Assembly: GCF_026625805.1 (NCBI RefSeq)
Contig: NZ_CP113064.1
Location: 2,458,657 to 2,522,656, forward strand
DNA length: 64,000 bases
From: Brevundimonas sp. SL130
GTDB lineage: Bacteria > Pseudomonadota > Alphaproteobacteria > Caulobacterales > Caulobacteraceae
Direction: 5' to 3'
Shown here piece after piece: positions 1-18,701 of the stretch (the first letter of the stretch is position 1; every line of letters begins with the position of its first letter). Below the pieces are notes generated by a model, which saw only the letters and a program-made list of their open reading frames with translations, was not told the origin of the DNA and searched no databases. The position numbers and the translations under genes were made by a program.

Positions 1-34
1 CCATTTCGGTGAGGCGGGCGCGGAAGGCGGTCAT
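1..34 (-). CDS. Possible start of a gene running off the left edge
   Basis: An ATG on the minus strand at 34 opens a frame that reads MTAFRARLTEM to the window edge. No strong ribosome binding site precedes it. The gap 35-118, between it and the transglycosylase stop, holds nothing else I recognise. With only 11 codons visible the call rests on orientation and the lack of a stop, so it may be chance. Confidence 0.2.
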   Translation of the reverse strand, partial: MTAFRARLTEM

Positions 35-118
35 GGACGGCTCGTCAGGGAATCGGGCTTGCCGACATCATGACCCTGCCATGCTTAACGGTCGGTTTAC
101 CATCGAGGCATGCCGATC

Positions 119-916
119 TCACGTCGAATCCTTGCCGTTGGGCGAAAAGGCCCCGCCGAACCCCGTCCCTGACGATCCGTCCTGGCCCAGCAACAGGGCC
201 AGCAGCCCCTGCTCCTGCTTCAGCCGATCCAGCCGCGCGGCCAGGGCCTGATCGCGATCGCTCAGCTCAGGCGCGGGCGAGCGCGTCTCGCCGCTCCCGG
301 CCGCCGGCGCGCCTTGGCCGGCGGAACGTTGCAGATTGGCGTGAACCTCGGCGACTGTGGCCGCGCGGCCGTCCTTGTAGAAGATGCTGCGATTGGCCCG
401 GGCCGCCTCGGGAAACAGCGCGACGGCGCTGGCGCCCGGATTGCGGTCCATCGCCGCCATCAGACTGGCCGCGCCGGCCGGGCCCAGGAAGTGGGCGGCG
501 TACAGATCCCCCGCGCCCGGCTCCTTGCCGGTGCGACCGCGCAGATAGGCGGCGTTCGACGCCGTCAGCTCCGCCGCCATGGTCGAGGCCGCATGGGGGT
601 CGAACCTCAGGTCCAACACCACATTGCGCGCCGATCCCTCGACCCGCCAGCGCCCGTCCGATCCCCGGTGGATCAGGTCGGCGTACTGACCATAGCCGTG
701 CTGGGCGCCGTGCTGTTTGACGGTGCCCAGCCAGGTCTGTTCGATGAATTGAAACAGGCCCGCCGCCGACGAGGTCGGCGCCTTGGCCGACGGATTCATC
801 GCGCTCTCGCGACGCGCCGTCTTGATCAGAAAATCATAGTCTACCCCGACCGCTGTCGAGGCGCGTCTGATGGCCGCTTCTACGCCGCCTGAGGATGGAA
901 TCGCTCGGATGCCCAT
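119..916 (-). CDS. Lytic transglycosylase, SLT domain
   Basis: This 265-residue protein is predicted to cleave the MurNAc-GlcNAc bond of peptidoglycan. The N-terminal half is an SLT goose-lysozyme-like domain: ARRES with the probable catalytic Glu at residue 37, then AAGLFQFIEQTW at 51-62, the usual family signature. The region after about residue 185 is low in complexity, rich in Ala, Gly and Ser. No signal peptide is visible, so export would need another route, as in flagellar or pilus-type transglycosylases. A perfect CtrA-type box lies 27 bases upstream of the start, which suggests cell-cycle control and possibly a role in flagellum, pilus or division-site wall remodelling (inference). 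Confidence 0.85.
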   Translation of the reverse strand: MGIRAIPSSGGVEAAIRRASTAVGVDYDFLIKTARRESAMNPSAKAPTSSAAGLFQFIEQTWLGTVKQHGAQHGYGQYADLIHRGSDGRWRVEGSARNVVLDLRFDPHAASTMAAELTASNAAYLRGRTGKEPGAGDLYAAHFLGPAGAASLMAAMDRNPGASAVALFPEAARANRSIFYKDGRAATVAEVHANLQRSAGQGAPAAGSGETRSPAPELSDRDQALAARLDRLKQEQGLLALLLGQDGSSGTGFGGAFSPNGKDST

Positions 917-942
917 GACAGGCGAAGCCTCGTCGAACGTGG

Positions 943-976
943 TTAATCAAGTCTTAATCGTTAACTACGGTGTTAA
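943..976. promoter_or_regulatory. CtrA-type box upstream of the transglycosylase
   Basis: TTAA at 943-946 and TTAA at 954-957 are separated by exactly 7 bases, matching the Caulobacter CtrA consensus TTAA-N7-TTAA. Two more TTAA words follow at 961-964 and 973-976, but with 8-base spacing. The cluster lies between the divergent transglycosylase (start 916) and TonB-family gene (start 1094) and is much nearer the former, where it would overlap a promoter -35 region. Binding is inferred from the motif only. Confidence 0.55.
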
Positions 977-1093
977 CCAGTCCTGGGGATCGACCTTGGT
1001 CGAGCCCTGAAACCTCGCCGCAAAGTCGCCACAACCTGCGCGCTCACTTTCGGTTACGGGCGCTGCGGGGGCGGTGAACGAGGGAGTGTCGAC

Positions 1094-1834
1094 ATGATGA
1101 TCCGTGCCGCCGGAGGACCCGGCGCAATCAGCCCCATCGACTTTGGGGGAGGCAGAAAACCTTTACCGCGCTGGATGTGGGCCGCCATCGGCCTGTCCGT
1201 CGTCGCCCACGTCGGGGTGGGGGTGGCGCTCTATAACCAGCGGTTCCAGTTGGACCAGCCACTGACCCAAGGCGTCATCGAAGATCCTATTGTCGATATC
1301 TTCGTCGAGCGACCGAAGCCCAAGCCCCTTCCCCCGTCTCAGAAGACCGCCGCGCCGCCGACGCCGATCCATGACCCCATCCTCAAGGCGCCGCCGACCG
1401 TCGAGACCGTGCCTTTGACGCCGCCGGACAAGACCGCCGAGACGGCGCCGTCCGGCCAGGTGATCGTCAGCACGGCTCCGAAGGGCGTCGAAGGCGGCAC
1501 GGCGACGACCGAGACGCCGCCGATCCGCGCCGTCTCGGTCATCAACAATCCGACCTGGGCCAGTCGTCCGTCCGAGGCGCAGATGACGCGCGCCTATCCG
1601 ACGCGCGCGGCCGACAGCGGCCTGTCCGGCGCGGCCAGCCTGTCCTGCACCGTCCGCATCGACGGCGGCCTGACCGCCTGCCGCGTCGCCGACGAAACGC
1701 CCAGGGGCCAGGGCTTCGGCCGCGCGGCCATGAGCCTGACGCGCGACTTCCGCATGAACCCCCGCACGGTCGATGGCCGCGCGGTGGACGGGGCCACGGT
1801 CAACTTCACCGTCCGCTTCGCCATGGCGGATTAA
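1094..1834 (+). CDS. TonB-family energy transducer
   Basis: This 246-residue protein has the TonB plan: a short cytoplasmic N-terminus, one membrane helix at about 28-48, a Pro/Lys-rich periplasmic spacer from about 70 ([12 protein letters not shown]), and a C-terminal TonB-like domain from about 175 to the end. TonB proteins carry ExbBD-derived energy to outer-membrane receptors. The C-terminal domain keeps a GGL-x(3)-C motif also seen in the lipoprotein at 7789-8118. GAGGGAG lies just upstream of the ATG. No exbB, exbD or receptor gene is nearby, so the cargo is unknown. Its TAA stop overlaps the stop of the opposing gene. Confidence 0.85.
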   Translation: MMIRAAGGPGAISPIDFGGGRKPLPRWMWAAIGLSVVAHVGVGVALYNQRFQLDQPLTQGVIEDPIVDIFVERPKPKPLPPSQKTAAPPTPIHDPILKAPPTVETVPLTPPDKTAETAPSGQVIVSTAPKGVEGGTATTETPPIRAVSVINNPTWASRPSEAQMTRAYPTRAADSGLSGAASLSCTVRIDGGLTACRVADETPRGQGFGRAAMSLTRDFRMNPRTVDGRAVDGATVNFTVRFAMAD

Positions 1835-2844
1835 AAGCGTCGAGGATCGAGGGCGCGGGCTTCCGGCGACGGCGTCCGTCCCTCGATCGCATCGGCGACC
1901 ACGCTCGCGACCAGCGGCCCCAGCAGCCAGCCGTTGCGACGCGGGGCCAGGGCCAGGAACAGCCCCTCCCCGTCCGGCGCCGCCCCGGCCATGGGCAGGC
2001 CGTCGGCCGATGCGCCGCGCACACCGGCGCGCCATTCGATGGTCAAGGGTTCGGGCGCCTGGCCCAGCACCCGCCAGGCGGCTTCCATCAGTCGCTCGCT
2101 CACGGCGGCGTCGGGCGCCGTATCGCGCCGGCCCGGCTCCATGGTCGCCCCGATCACCGCCCCGCCCGTCATCGGCGCCACATAGGCCCCCGGCCCGCGC
2201 ACGGGGTGCGGCGTCAGATCCCGTACAACGACCCCGATCTGTCCCCGGATCGGCTGAACGCCGTCCACCAGGATGCGCGTCGCCGCCGGCGCCCCTGGAA
2301 CGGCCGCATCCGTTCCCGTCGCCAGAACGACCGCCGACGCCGCCAGCGCCGCCCCGCCGTTCACCTCAACCCGCCATTCGTCCCCGACCTGGCGCAGACC
2401 GGTTGCGCGTCTCTCCAGAACCGCGCCGTCCAAAGACGCGCGCAGGGCCGCCATCGCCTGGTCCGGCTCGATTTGACAATCCTCGTCCGTCACCACCCGG
2501 TCTCCCTCGCGGCGTGCGGCGAAACCCAGGGCCGTCAGACGCCCTGCGATGGCGTCCACGTCGCCGCCGCGCCACTCGGCCGGACGGCGCGCCAGGGCGA
2601 CGCCCGATGCGGCTGCAAAGGCCGGCCACAGGTCGCGGCCGGCGCGGAACAGGGCCGCGCGGTCCGGCGACACATCGTCGATCGCCGCCTCCATCGCCGG
2701 GGCCACCATGCCCGCGGCTACGCGTGAGGCATTGGCCCCGCCGGGATCGACCACGATCACCGCATGGCCGCGCCGCTTCAGCTCGAACGCCGTACTCAGG
2801 CCCAGCACGCCGGCGCCCACGATCACGATGGTAGGGGAAGACAT
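1831..2844 (-). CDS. FAD-dependent amino-acid oxidase, ThiO/DAO type
   Basis: This 337-residue flavoprotein starts with a Rossmann dinucleotide site, [17 protein letters not shown], at about residues 6-22, typical of the DAO family (glycine oxidase ThiO, D-amino-acid oxidases, sarcosine oxidase). The C-terminal part has the family's [16 protein letters not shown] segment. ThiO supplies dehydroglycine for the thiamine thiazole ring; no other thiamine gene is nearby, so the substrate is not settled. I chose the ATG at 2844 because the longer open frame adds 46 residues before the Rossmann strand and crosses the tuf terminator. The stop overlaps that of the opposing TonB gene in a shared TTAA. 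Confidence 0.75.
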   Translation of the reverse strand: MSSPTIVIVGAGVLGLSTAFELKRRGHAVIVVDPGGANASRVAAGMVAPAMEAAIDDVSPDRAALFRAGRDLWPAFAAASGVALARRPAEWRGGDVDAIAGRLTALGFAARREGDRVVTDEDCQIEPDQAMAALRASLDGAVLERRATGLRQVGDEWRVEVNGGAALAASAVVLATGTDAAVPGAPAATRILVDGVQPIRGQIGVVVRDLTPHPVRGPGAYVAPMTGGAVIGATMEPGRRDTAPDAAVSERLMEAAWRVLGQAPEPLTIEWRAGVRGASADGLPMAGAAPDGEGLFLALAPRRNGWLLGPLVASVVADAIEGRTPSPEARALDPRRF

Positions 2845-2922
2845 CACCGCCTCCAGATCGACCCGCGCCGCGCCGAATGCAAGCCGCCGCCCCCGGACCT
2901 TTCGTCCTACGCCCACAGCAAA

Positions 2923-2950
2923 ACGGCCCCGGAGTTTCCTCCGGGGCCGT
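2923..2950 (-). terminator. Terminator after tuf
   Basis: A perfect 12-bp stem (2923-2934 with 2939-2950, ACGGCCCCGGAG) with a 4-base loop is followed on the minus strand by TTTTG. It lies about 65 bases past the tuf stop and should end the rpsL-rpsG-fusA-tuf transcript. Confidence 0.85.
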
Positions 2951-3014
2951 TCTGTTAGGCGATTACATCCGTCTGGCCTCAAGTCGCGCGTGAACGCGTC
3001 AGGCCAAAGAATGA

Positions 3015-4205
<1,191 letters not shown>

Positions 4206-4257
4206 TTTCTAGCTCCTAGGTCCCCGAACCGGGGTTCCTATAATCTTGGGGTTAAGG

Positions 4258-4284
4258 GCGCCCGGCCCTTGTCGGACCGGGCGC
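4258..4284. other. Hairpin in the fusA-tuf gap
   Basis: GCGCCCGG (4258-4265) pairs perfectly with CCGGGCGC (4277-4284) around an 11-base loop. On the plus strand a TTTT run follows, but no plus-strand gene precedes it; on the minus strand, the direction of fusA and tuf, there is no T run. It may be an RNA-processing or stabilising hairpin between fusA and tuf rather than a terminator. A smaller stem (CCCC at 4222-4225 with GGGG at 4231-4234) sits close to the tuf ribosome binding site. Confidence 0.5.
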
Positions 4285-4314
4285 TTTTAGGTCCGCTTCT
4301 CCGAAAGGAAAAGC

Positions 4315-6393
<2,079 letters not shown>

Positions 6394-6517
6394 GAAAACG
6401 TGCCTTAGAAGTAGGTCTAGGACGCTTTGGGCGCCCTCGGGGTGATCGTCGATGCGGCGGATAAGCGAGCGCGGGCGATTTAGCTCAAACCGCCCGCGCC
6501 GGATAGTCTTAGATAGG

Positions 6518-6549
6518 AACCGTCCCTTAGCTTCGAAAGGGAGACGGTT
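6518..6549. other. Hairpin in the rpsG-fusA gap
   Basis: AACCGTCCCTT (6518-6528) pairs with AAGGGAGACGGTT (6537-6549) with a two-base bulge. On the plus strand the stem ends in TTTT, but the genes on both sides run on the minus strand, so it is more likely a processing or attenuation hairpin between rpsG and fusA. Confidence 0.4.
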
Positions 6550-6558
6550 TTAAGACGC

Positions 6559-7032
6559 TTACCAGCGATAGTGGCTGAAGGCGCGGTTCGCCTCGGCCAT
6601 CTTGTGGGTGTCTTCGCGCTTCTTGACCGCGGTGCCGCGGTTGTTCGAGGCGTCCAGCAGCTCGGCGGCCAGCTTTTCGGTCATGGTGTTTTCACCGCGC
6701 TTGCGCGCAGCATTCACCAGCCAGCGGATGGCCAGGGCGCGGCGACGGTCCGGACGGACCTCGACCGGCACCTGATAGGTCGCGCCGCCGACGCGACGCG
6801 AGCGGACTTCGACCGAAGGCGCGACATTGTCCAGAGCGGTGTGGAAGGTCTCGACCGCAGTCTGCTCCTTCTTCTTGTCCGCCAGGATGTCGAAGGCGCC
6901 GTAAACGATGTTCTCGGCGACGGCCTTCTTACCTTCGTACATGACGTAGTTCATGAACTTGGTGACGATCAGATCGCCGAACTTGGGATCCGGCAGAACT
7001 TCACGCTTCTGGGCGCGGTGACGACGCGACAT
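6559..7032 (-). CDS. rpsG: 30S ribosomal protein S7
   Basis: S7 (157 residues, the usual length) is a primary binder of the 16S rRNA 3' domain and contacts tRNA in the E site. The N-terminus [20 protein letters not shown] and the [18 protein letters not shown] segment are characteristic. In many bacteria S7 also represses its own operon through the rpsL-rpsG spacer. Here that spacer is about 80 bases; a specific S7 site was not resolved. Second gene of the str operon. Confidence 0.97.
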   Translation of the reverse strand: MSRRHRAQKREVLPDPKFGDLIVTKFMNYVMYEGKKAVAENIVYGAFDILADKKKEQTAVETFHTALDNVAPSVEVRSRRVGGATYQVPVEVRPDRRRALAIRWLVNAARKRGENTMTEKLAAELLDASNNRGTAVKKREDTHKMAEANRAFSHYRW

Positions 7033-7113
7033 AGGTTATTCCTTGCAGTGCCCGGCGCTCGCCGGGAAGATCTCGAAAAGGCCTCCGGGTGCAAAGACCC
7101 GGACGCGAATGGC

Positions 7114-7488
7114 TTACTTCGGACGCTTGGCGCCGTAGTGCGAACGACGCTGCTTGCGGTCCTTGACGCCTTGCGTGTCGAGCACGCCGCGCAGGATGTG
7201 GTAGCGAACGCCGGGCAAGTCCTTCACGCGGCCGCCGCGGATCAGAACAACCGAGTGTTCTTGAAGGTTGTGGCCTTCACCGGGGATGTAGCAAACGGCT
7301 TCGTAGCCGTTCTTGGCCAGACGGACCTTGGCGACCTTACGCAGAGCCGAGTTCGGCTTCTTCGGGGTCGTGGTGTAAACGCGGGTGCAGACGCCGCGAC
7401 GCTGGGGCGAACCCTCCAGAGCCGGCACCTTGTTACGGGTGGGCTTGGGCTTGCGCGGCTTGCGGATCAGCTGGTTGATCGTAGGCAT
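7114..7488 (-). CDS. rpsL: 30S ribosomal protein S12
   Basis: S12 (124 residues) sits at the decoding centre and governs translational accuracy; it is the classic streptomycin-resistance locus. The start is the ATG at 7488, giving [14 protein letters not shown]; the longer open frame adds 27 residues not found in S12. The [16 protein letters not shown] loop holds the decoding-site Lys (PKKPNSA), in the form usual for sensitive strains, and the [10 protein letters not shown] and GVRYHILRG motifs are present. It is the first gene of the str operon. Confidence 0.98.
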   Translation of the reverse strand: MPTINQLIRKPRKPKPTRNKVPALEGSPQRRGVCTRVYTTTPKKPNSALRKVAKVRLAKNGYEAVCYIPGEGHNLQEHSVVLIRGGRVKDLPGVRYHILRGVLDTQGVKDRKQRRSHYGAKRPK

Positions 7489-7651
7489 TCGAAACTTATC
7501 TCGACTTCTGATGGAGGCGTGTGTCTTTCGACCGAAGCGCCTCTCGCCTTCTTGTGAACGGGGGACCATCCCCTCGCCCGGGTGTCATCGAGACTGATCG
7601 CGTGACGACAAACAGCCCCGGTTCGCTCCGGCGCACCGGAAAACACAAAGG

Positions 7652-7680
7652 GCCGGAACGCGCGCTTTGGGCGTTCCGGC
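7652..7680 (-). terminator. Terminator between the TonB-C lipoprotein and rpsL
   Basis: A perfect 10-bp stem (GCCGGAACGC 7652-7661, GCGTTCCGGC 7671-7680) is followed on the minus strand by CCCTTTGTGTTTT. It lies about 110 bases past the lipoprotein stop and about 160 bases before rpsL, and would separate the two. The region 7489-7651 should hold the str-operon promoter; I could not pick a convincing -10/-35 pair. Confidence 0.65.
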
Positions 7681-7788
7681 GGGCACAGCCCGTCCGTTCA
7701 ATTGTCACGATCTCAGCGACCGGCGAACCGGCCACGCCTCGAAAGTCCGGCGCGTATATGCGCGATGGGGGAAAAGGTCAAGAACGAC

Positions 7789-8118
7789 CTAATCCTGGAG
7801 CCGGAAACGGGTGGTGAAGCGAACCTTCTGTCCCACTCGGCCGGCGTCCACCTCCACCCGCACGCCTCTTGCGGCCATGGCCAGCGCAGCCTCGCCGTAA
7901 CCTTGATCGGAAGGTTGCTCGGAGATGACGACACAGTCCGTCAGCAATCCCCCCTCGGCCAAGACGCACTCCAGGGTCACGGCTCCATCCTCCGCAGTCG
8001 GGGTGAGGCTGCGTCCAACTACATGCGTGCCGTCCGACAGATTCGCGGCCGTTTCGGGCGTCGCGCACGCGGCGGCAAGACCGCTCAAGCCGATGATGAA
8101 AGCAAGTCGAGTTCTCAT
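7789..8118 (-). CDS. Lipoprotein made of a TonB C-terminal-like domain
   Basis: This 109-residue protein has a lipoprotein signal (hydrophobic stretch, then LSGLAAAC, lipid-bearing Cys near residue 18), followed by one domain that matches the C-terminal domain of the TonB protein at 1094-1834 in pattern: LEC near the start, GGL-x(3)-C, then QGYGEAA and a final FTTRF strand. It has no TonB membrane anchor or Pro-rich spacer, so it cannot act as a normal TonB. I start it at the ATG at 8118, after a GGGGGAACGG stretch; the open frame extends far upstream but that part lacks coding character. It is divergent from the paralogue pair at 8324-9783. Confidence 0.7.
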   Translation of the reverse strand: MRTRLAFIIGLSGLAAACATPETAANLSDGTHVVGRSLTPTAEDGAVTLECVLAEGGLLTDCVVISEQPSDQGYGEAALAMAARGVRVEVDAGRVGQKVRFTTRFRLQD

Positions 8119-8323
8119 CCGTTCCCCCACAGAACACCTTATGCCGTACCACTTCAAGAGGAGGGGTTCTACGCGCCCTGTGCGCTCTGAAGCCACGCCA
8201 TCACCGACCGTGCCGTCTCTTGGCCCAAGGCGCCCACACAGCCGTGACGCGAACAAGTCAAACCAGCGCCTGAATCCAGCCACCCTTGCAGTCGAGCGTC
8301 GCATCGAACGGTCGGGGGACGGC

Positions 8324-8992
8324 ATGGCGACGACGGGCAAGATCGGCTGGGCGGGTGCGACGGCCGCTGCTCTGGGCGTCAACGCCGTGGTTCTGACCCT
8401 GCTGTCTATCGAGGACCGACGTGCGCGGACACCGCGGCTCCCGGCTGTCGGACCGATTCTGTATCTCGACATCGAGCCACGCGCGCCGCTGCCGAACGAC
8501 CGGCCTCCGCCCACGGCGTTTCGGCGGTCCAGCCGCCCGCCCTCCCCTGCCGAGCAGCGAGCTTCCGTTCCGCCTAAGGGCTCGGATGAGGCGAAGACAC
8601 CGGGTTTCTCCGCCCCCATCGGCGCTCGCATCGACGACCAGTGGCGCGTCACAACCGGCGCCGGCCGTTCCAGCGACGCTCTTGCGTCCTGTGACACGCC
8701 GCATCGCCTGTCCGCCGAAGCTCGCCAACGATGCGACGACCGATGGACGCGTTCAAACCAGGGACCGCGCGCCATCACCGGCTCAGGCGACACTGAACGG
8801 GACGCCGTCTTCGCCCGCCAGGGCGCCAGACGCCTCGCCGCATGGGAGGCGCAGCGCGCCGAACCGCCTCGGGGCGACCCGCCTTGTGAAAGGCCCAATC
8901 CCATGTCCGGGTGTGAAGGCGTCAATATTCAGGTCGATCTCTTTTCTTCGAGGGACGGCCTGCTGCCCAATCTGCGAAAGCGTCGTGAATGA
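8324..8992 (+). CDS. Membrane-anchored protein of unknown function, first of a paralogous pair
   Basis: I do not recognise a named family. The 222-residue product has one N-terminal membrane helix (about residues 5-25), then YLDIEPR and a Pro/Ser/Arg-rich linker, then a C-terminal domain with paired cysteines (ASCDTPHRLSAEARQRC) and the block AITGSG-x(3)-RDAVFARQGARRLAAWEAQR. The layout of helix, acidic-strand motif and Pro-rich spacer resembles TonB N-termini, but the C-terminal domain is different. GTCGGGGGAC precedes the ATG at 8324; the frame is open further upstream but without a better start. The stop overlaps the next ATG by 4 bases (ATGA), so the two are translationally coupled. Confidence 0.65.
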   Translation: MATTGKIGWAGATAAALGVNAVVLTLLSIEDRRARTPRLPAVGPILYLDIEPRAPLPNDRPPPTAFRRSSRPPSPAEQRASVPPKGSDEAKTPGFSAPIGARIDDQWRVTTGAGRSSDALASCDTPHRLSAEARQRCDDRWTRSNQGPRAITGSGDTERDAVFARQGARRLAAWEAQRAEPPRGDPPCERPNPMSGCEGVNIQVDLFSSRDGLLPNLRKRRE

Positions 8993-9783
8993 GCGTATCC
9001 GCCCTGCCCCGTCTCAACTCCCGGCGTCCCGACTGGCGCAAGGCGGGTCTGGCGACGGCGGCTGTCGCCATCAACACCGCCCTGATCGCCGCCCTGTCCT
9101 TCACGGCGCTCGGGATTGAGGGGCGCGACATCGTGGCCGCCCCGCCGCCGGTCTATCTCGACATCGAACCCCGCCCCCTGTTGTTGAACGAACGCCCCCG
9201 CGTCCCGACCGTGGCCACGCCGGACATCGAACCCGCCGCCGCCCCGACGTCCTCGCCCTCCCCGTCCGTCCGAGCGCCAACGCCCGAGACCCAGGCCGTG
9301 CCCCGGCCCGCCCCTCTGCGTCCCCGTTTCGCCGCTCCGGCGCCGCCCGGCGCGCCGCCCCCGGCCGACGTGTGGCGGGTCGATCCCGCCAATCGTTCCG
9401 GGGCCATGGCGCGATCAATGCGCCAGGGCCTGCCCGGCTGCGCCTCTCCCGACCTGTTGAACGACGCCGAGCGCCGCCATTGCCGCGACGAGTTCGCCCG
9501 ACGCGGTGAGAACGCCGCCCCGATCACCGGCTCCGGCAATCCTCAGCGCGACGCCGCCTTCGCCCGCGAGGGCGCGCGCCGTCTGGCGGAGTGGGAAGCC
9601 AAGCGCCGGCCCCTGTCCGGCGGCGTGGGCGTGGTCGGCCCTGCCGACTGCGTCGGCTCAAACTTCGGCACCGGCTGCGCGGGCGCTCAGCTGCCCGACG
9701 TGCAGGGCGTCGATATGCGTCAGGGCGCCGAGACCACCATCAACCGGGGCGAACGAACGCGCCAGTCCAGTCCCTCAAACTAA
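8989..9783 (+). CDS. Membrane-anchored protein of unknown function, second of a paralogous pair
   Basis: This 264-residue protein is a clear paralogue of its upstream neighbour. It has a membrane helix at about 18-43, then PPPVYLDIEPRP, a long Pro/Ala-rich spacer (about 65-125), and a C-terminal domain with C-x(12)-C (CASPDLLNDAERRHC), PITGSGNPQRDAAFAREGARRLAEWEAKR, and two further Cys near the end (ADCVGSN, GTGCAG). Four cysteines are shared with the first copy, consistent with two periplasmic disulfides (inference). The TonB-like architecture with an unfamiliar tip domain suggests an envelope-spanning anchor. The gene ends at a 14-bp tandem repeat and a strong hairpin. Confidence 0.7.
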   Translation: MSVSALPRLNSRRPDWRKAGLATAAVAINTALIAALSFTALGIEGRDIVAAPPPVYLDIEPRPLLLNERPRVPTVATPDIEPAAAPTSSPSPSVRAPTPETQAVPRPAPLRPRFAAPAPPGAPPPADVWRVDPANRSGAMARSMRQGLPGCASPDLLNDAERRHCRDEFARRGENAAPITGSGNPQRDAAFAREGARRLAEWEAKRRPLSGGVGVVGPADCVGSNFGTGCAGAQLPDVQGVDMRQGAETTINRGERTRQSSPSN

Positions 9784-9811
9784 CCGGCCCATAGAAACCG
9801 GCCCATAGAAA
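9784..9811. repeat. Tandem 14-bp direct repeat
   Basis: CCGGCCCATAGAAA occurs twice head to tail (9784-9797, 9798-9811), starting immediately after the stop codon of the upstream gene and running into the terminator stem. It looks like a short local duplication. Confidence 0.85.
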
Positions 9812-9812
9812 A

Positions 9813-9840
9813 AGGGCGGCGCCGTCGCCGGCGCCGCCCT
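9813..9840. terminator. Bidirectional terminator after rpoC
   Basis: AGGGCGGCGCCG (9813-9824) pairs perfectly with 9829-9840 around a TCGC loop. On the minus strand TTTTTC follows, so it ends the rpoB-rpoC transcript. On the plus strand CTCTTCATTTC follows, a weaker tract that may end the paralogue-pair operon. Confidence 0.85.
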
Positions 9841-9869
9841 CTTCATTTCATCACATCCGAACCCGGAGA

Positions 9870-14066
<4,197 letters not shown>

Positions 14067-14138
14067 CTTGTTTTCCTTCTGCGGCGGGGGCCGCGGTAAA
14101 TCTTTGAGAGCGTGGGAGCTGCTGGTGACAAGTGGAAA

Positions 14139-14211
14139 GTGAGCAAGATGTGAGCGAAGAAAGAGCAACCTGCGCGCTCACTCCTTCGCTCACTCTTCAC
14201 ACCTTGCTCAC
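14139..14211. repeat. Nested inverted repeats in the rpoB-rpoC spacer
   Basis: GTGAGCAAGATGTGA (14139-14153) is an inverted match, 14 of 15, to TCACACCTTGCTCAC (14197-14211). Inside it GTGAGCGAAG (14150-14159) pairs perfectly with CTTCGCTCAC (14184-14193). The transcript between the rpoB stop and the rpoC start should fold into a strong hairpin without a terminator T run. A processing or transcript-balancing role is possible but unproven. Confidence 0.65.
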
Positions 14212-14213
14212 CC

Positions 14214-18329
<4,116 letters not shown>

Positions 18330-18701
18330 TCAGTGTTTCCCATGACGCACACCCCGGGGAAGGCGCGCGTGAAATGCGGCAGCCACGGTGCGCGTTTTAA
18401 GCGTCCGCAGCCAGGTTTTCGGCGTCCACCCTCGGCCCGCTGCCGGGCCAGGACGCCTGAAATTTACCGGCTCCCTGGGGAAGGAGCCGCGCCTTCGCTC
18501 CGGTCGGAGGGCGACGGACCGGGCCTCGGCGCTTGCGCGCAGACTCTTTAGGAGTGTTGCGGAACGCGAACATATACTCGCTTCCACGGCGAAATAAAGA
18601 CCTGGATCGCAGTTTTTCGGGAACCAGACGACGCCATGGCGAAACCGCCCGATTGACAACCCCGGCGACCGCCGCATGATCGTTTCAGGGGAGCCCGAAC
18701 C
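18330..18701. promoter_or_regulatory. Divergent control region between rpoB and the broken hydrolase gene
   Basis: This 372-base gap separates divergent genes. On the plus side, TTGACA at 18653-18658 and an ATGATC-like -10 at 18676-18681 (17-base spacing) precede the hydrolase ATG at 18702, with CAGGGGAG as ribosome binding site. The rpoB side should hold a promoter and a long leader; a TATATG word on the minus strand near 18570-18580 is a possible -10 but no good -35 was seen. The rest is GC-rich with several short hairpins and no open frame I can support. Confidence 0.45.

Noticed and set aside
1163..2035. A 290-codon frame on the minus strand across the TonB gene
   Set aside because: Low-complexity Arg/Gly/Ala composition typical of shadow frames. 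The TonB frame has a membrane helix, Pro-rich spacer and family domain.
4258..4284. Hairpin with TTTT read as a plus-strand terminator
   Set aside because: No plus-strand gene precedes it. The T run is on the wrong strand for fusA, so I list it as an unassigned hairpin.
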